Notes under the pieces: model-generated
The model's input: the letters and a program-made list of their open reading frames with translations, nothing else
The model's database searches: none
What the model was told of the DNA's origin: nothing
Translations under genes and position numbers: made by a program
Shown here: positions 36,346-36,382 of the stretch, one piece after another
Layout: every line of letters starts with the position of its first letter
Numbering within the stretch: position 1 is the first letter of the stretch
Assembly (NCBI GenBank): GCA_009927445.1
Contig: RFMZ01000228.1
Coordinates: 1-36,382 of the forward strand
Source of the DNA: Betaproteobacteria bacterium
GTDB lineage: Bacteria > Pseudomonadota > Gammaproteobacteria > Burkholderiales > Burkholderiaceae
Direction: 5' to 3'
Length of the DNA stretch: 36,382 nucleotides

Positions 36346-36382
36346 GTACCTTCATTTGCTAAGTTTCGTGGTATCTATTTTT

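Overview
The window looks like the chromosome of a low-GC, streamlined betaproteobacterium of the Burkholderiales, most like the freshwater genus Polynucleobacter. The reasons are gene content and order (metK, two lpxL, dapF; gatCAB with DUF484 and xerC; mreBCD, mrdA, rodA; metX-metW; a DksA with one zinc-finger cysteine; several Bug-type solute receptors), AT-rich codon use, and very tight packing with many 4-bp overlaps. The genus is inferred, not proven. No rRNA, tRNA, CRISPR array, insertion sequence or phage gene was recognised.

Region 1 (1-6577) starts with the cut 5' end of metK on the minus strand, preceded by a leader whose order of elements matches a SAM-II riboswitch. Divergent from it, lpxL-lpxL-dapF make lipid A acyl chains and meso-diaminopimelate. 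pyrE (-) and xth (+) diverge from overlapping start codons. ampG and metW begin the next minus-strand run.

Region 2 (4608-9262) is one likely minus-strand operon, argB-slmA-metX-metW-ampG, joining arginine and methionine synthesis, nucleoid occlusion and muropeptide recycling. slmA carries an apparent frameshift near its 5' end. Region 3 (9473-11367) has a DksA-family regulator with a long basic tail and a COG0523 metal-chaperone GTPase with a Zur-like box upstream. Region 4 (11437-17611) is a second minus-strand operon, gatC-gatA-gatB-DUF484-xerC-rRNA methyltransferase.

Region 5 (17690-23222) is the plus-strand rod-shape operon mreB-mreC-mreD-mrdA-rodA, in which several genes use TTG or GTG starts. 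It faces the HU gene across a strong terminator. Region 6 (23866-27294) holds a small membrane-anchored protein, dsbB, a DUF2721 membrane protein and prfC.

Region 7 (27314-36275) is accessory metabolism: three periplasmic Bug receptors with no TctA/TctB partner in the window, an MmgE/PrpD-family protein, a Tat-signal amidohydrolase of the ACMSD type, two 3-hydroxyisobutyrate-dehydrogenase-like oxidoreductases and a 14-TM DHA2 exporter. Their arrangement suggests uptake and breakdown of an organic acid that cannot be named from sequence. No gene-free stretch exceeds 300 bases; the longest (23600-23865) shows only one hairpin.

Most of the window is ordinary housekeeping DNA. The best leads are the metK leader, the slmA frameshift, the Zur-like box and the receptor/Tat-hydrolase cluster.
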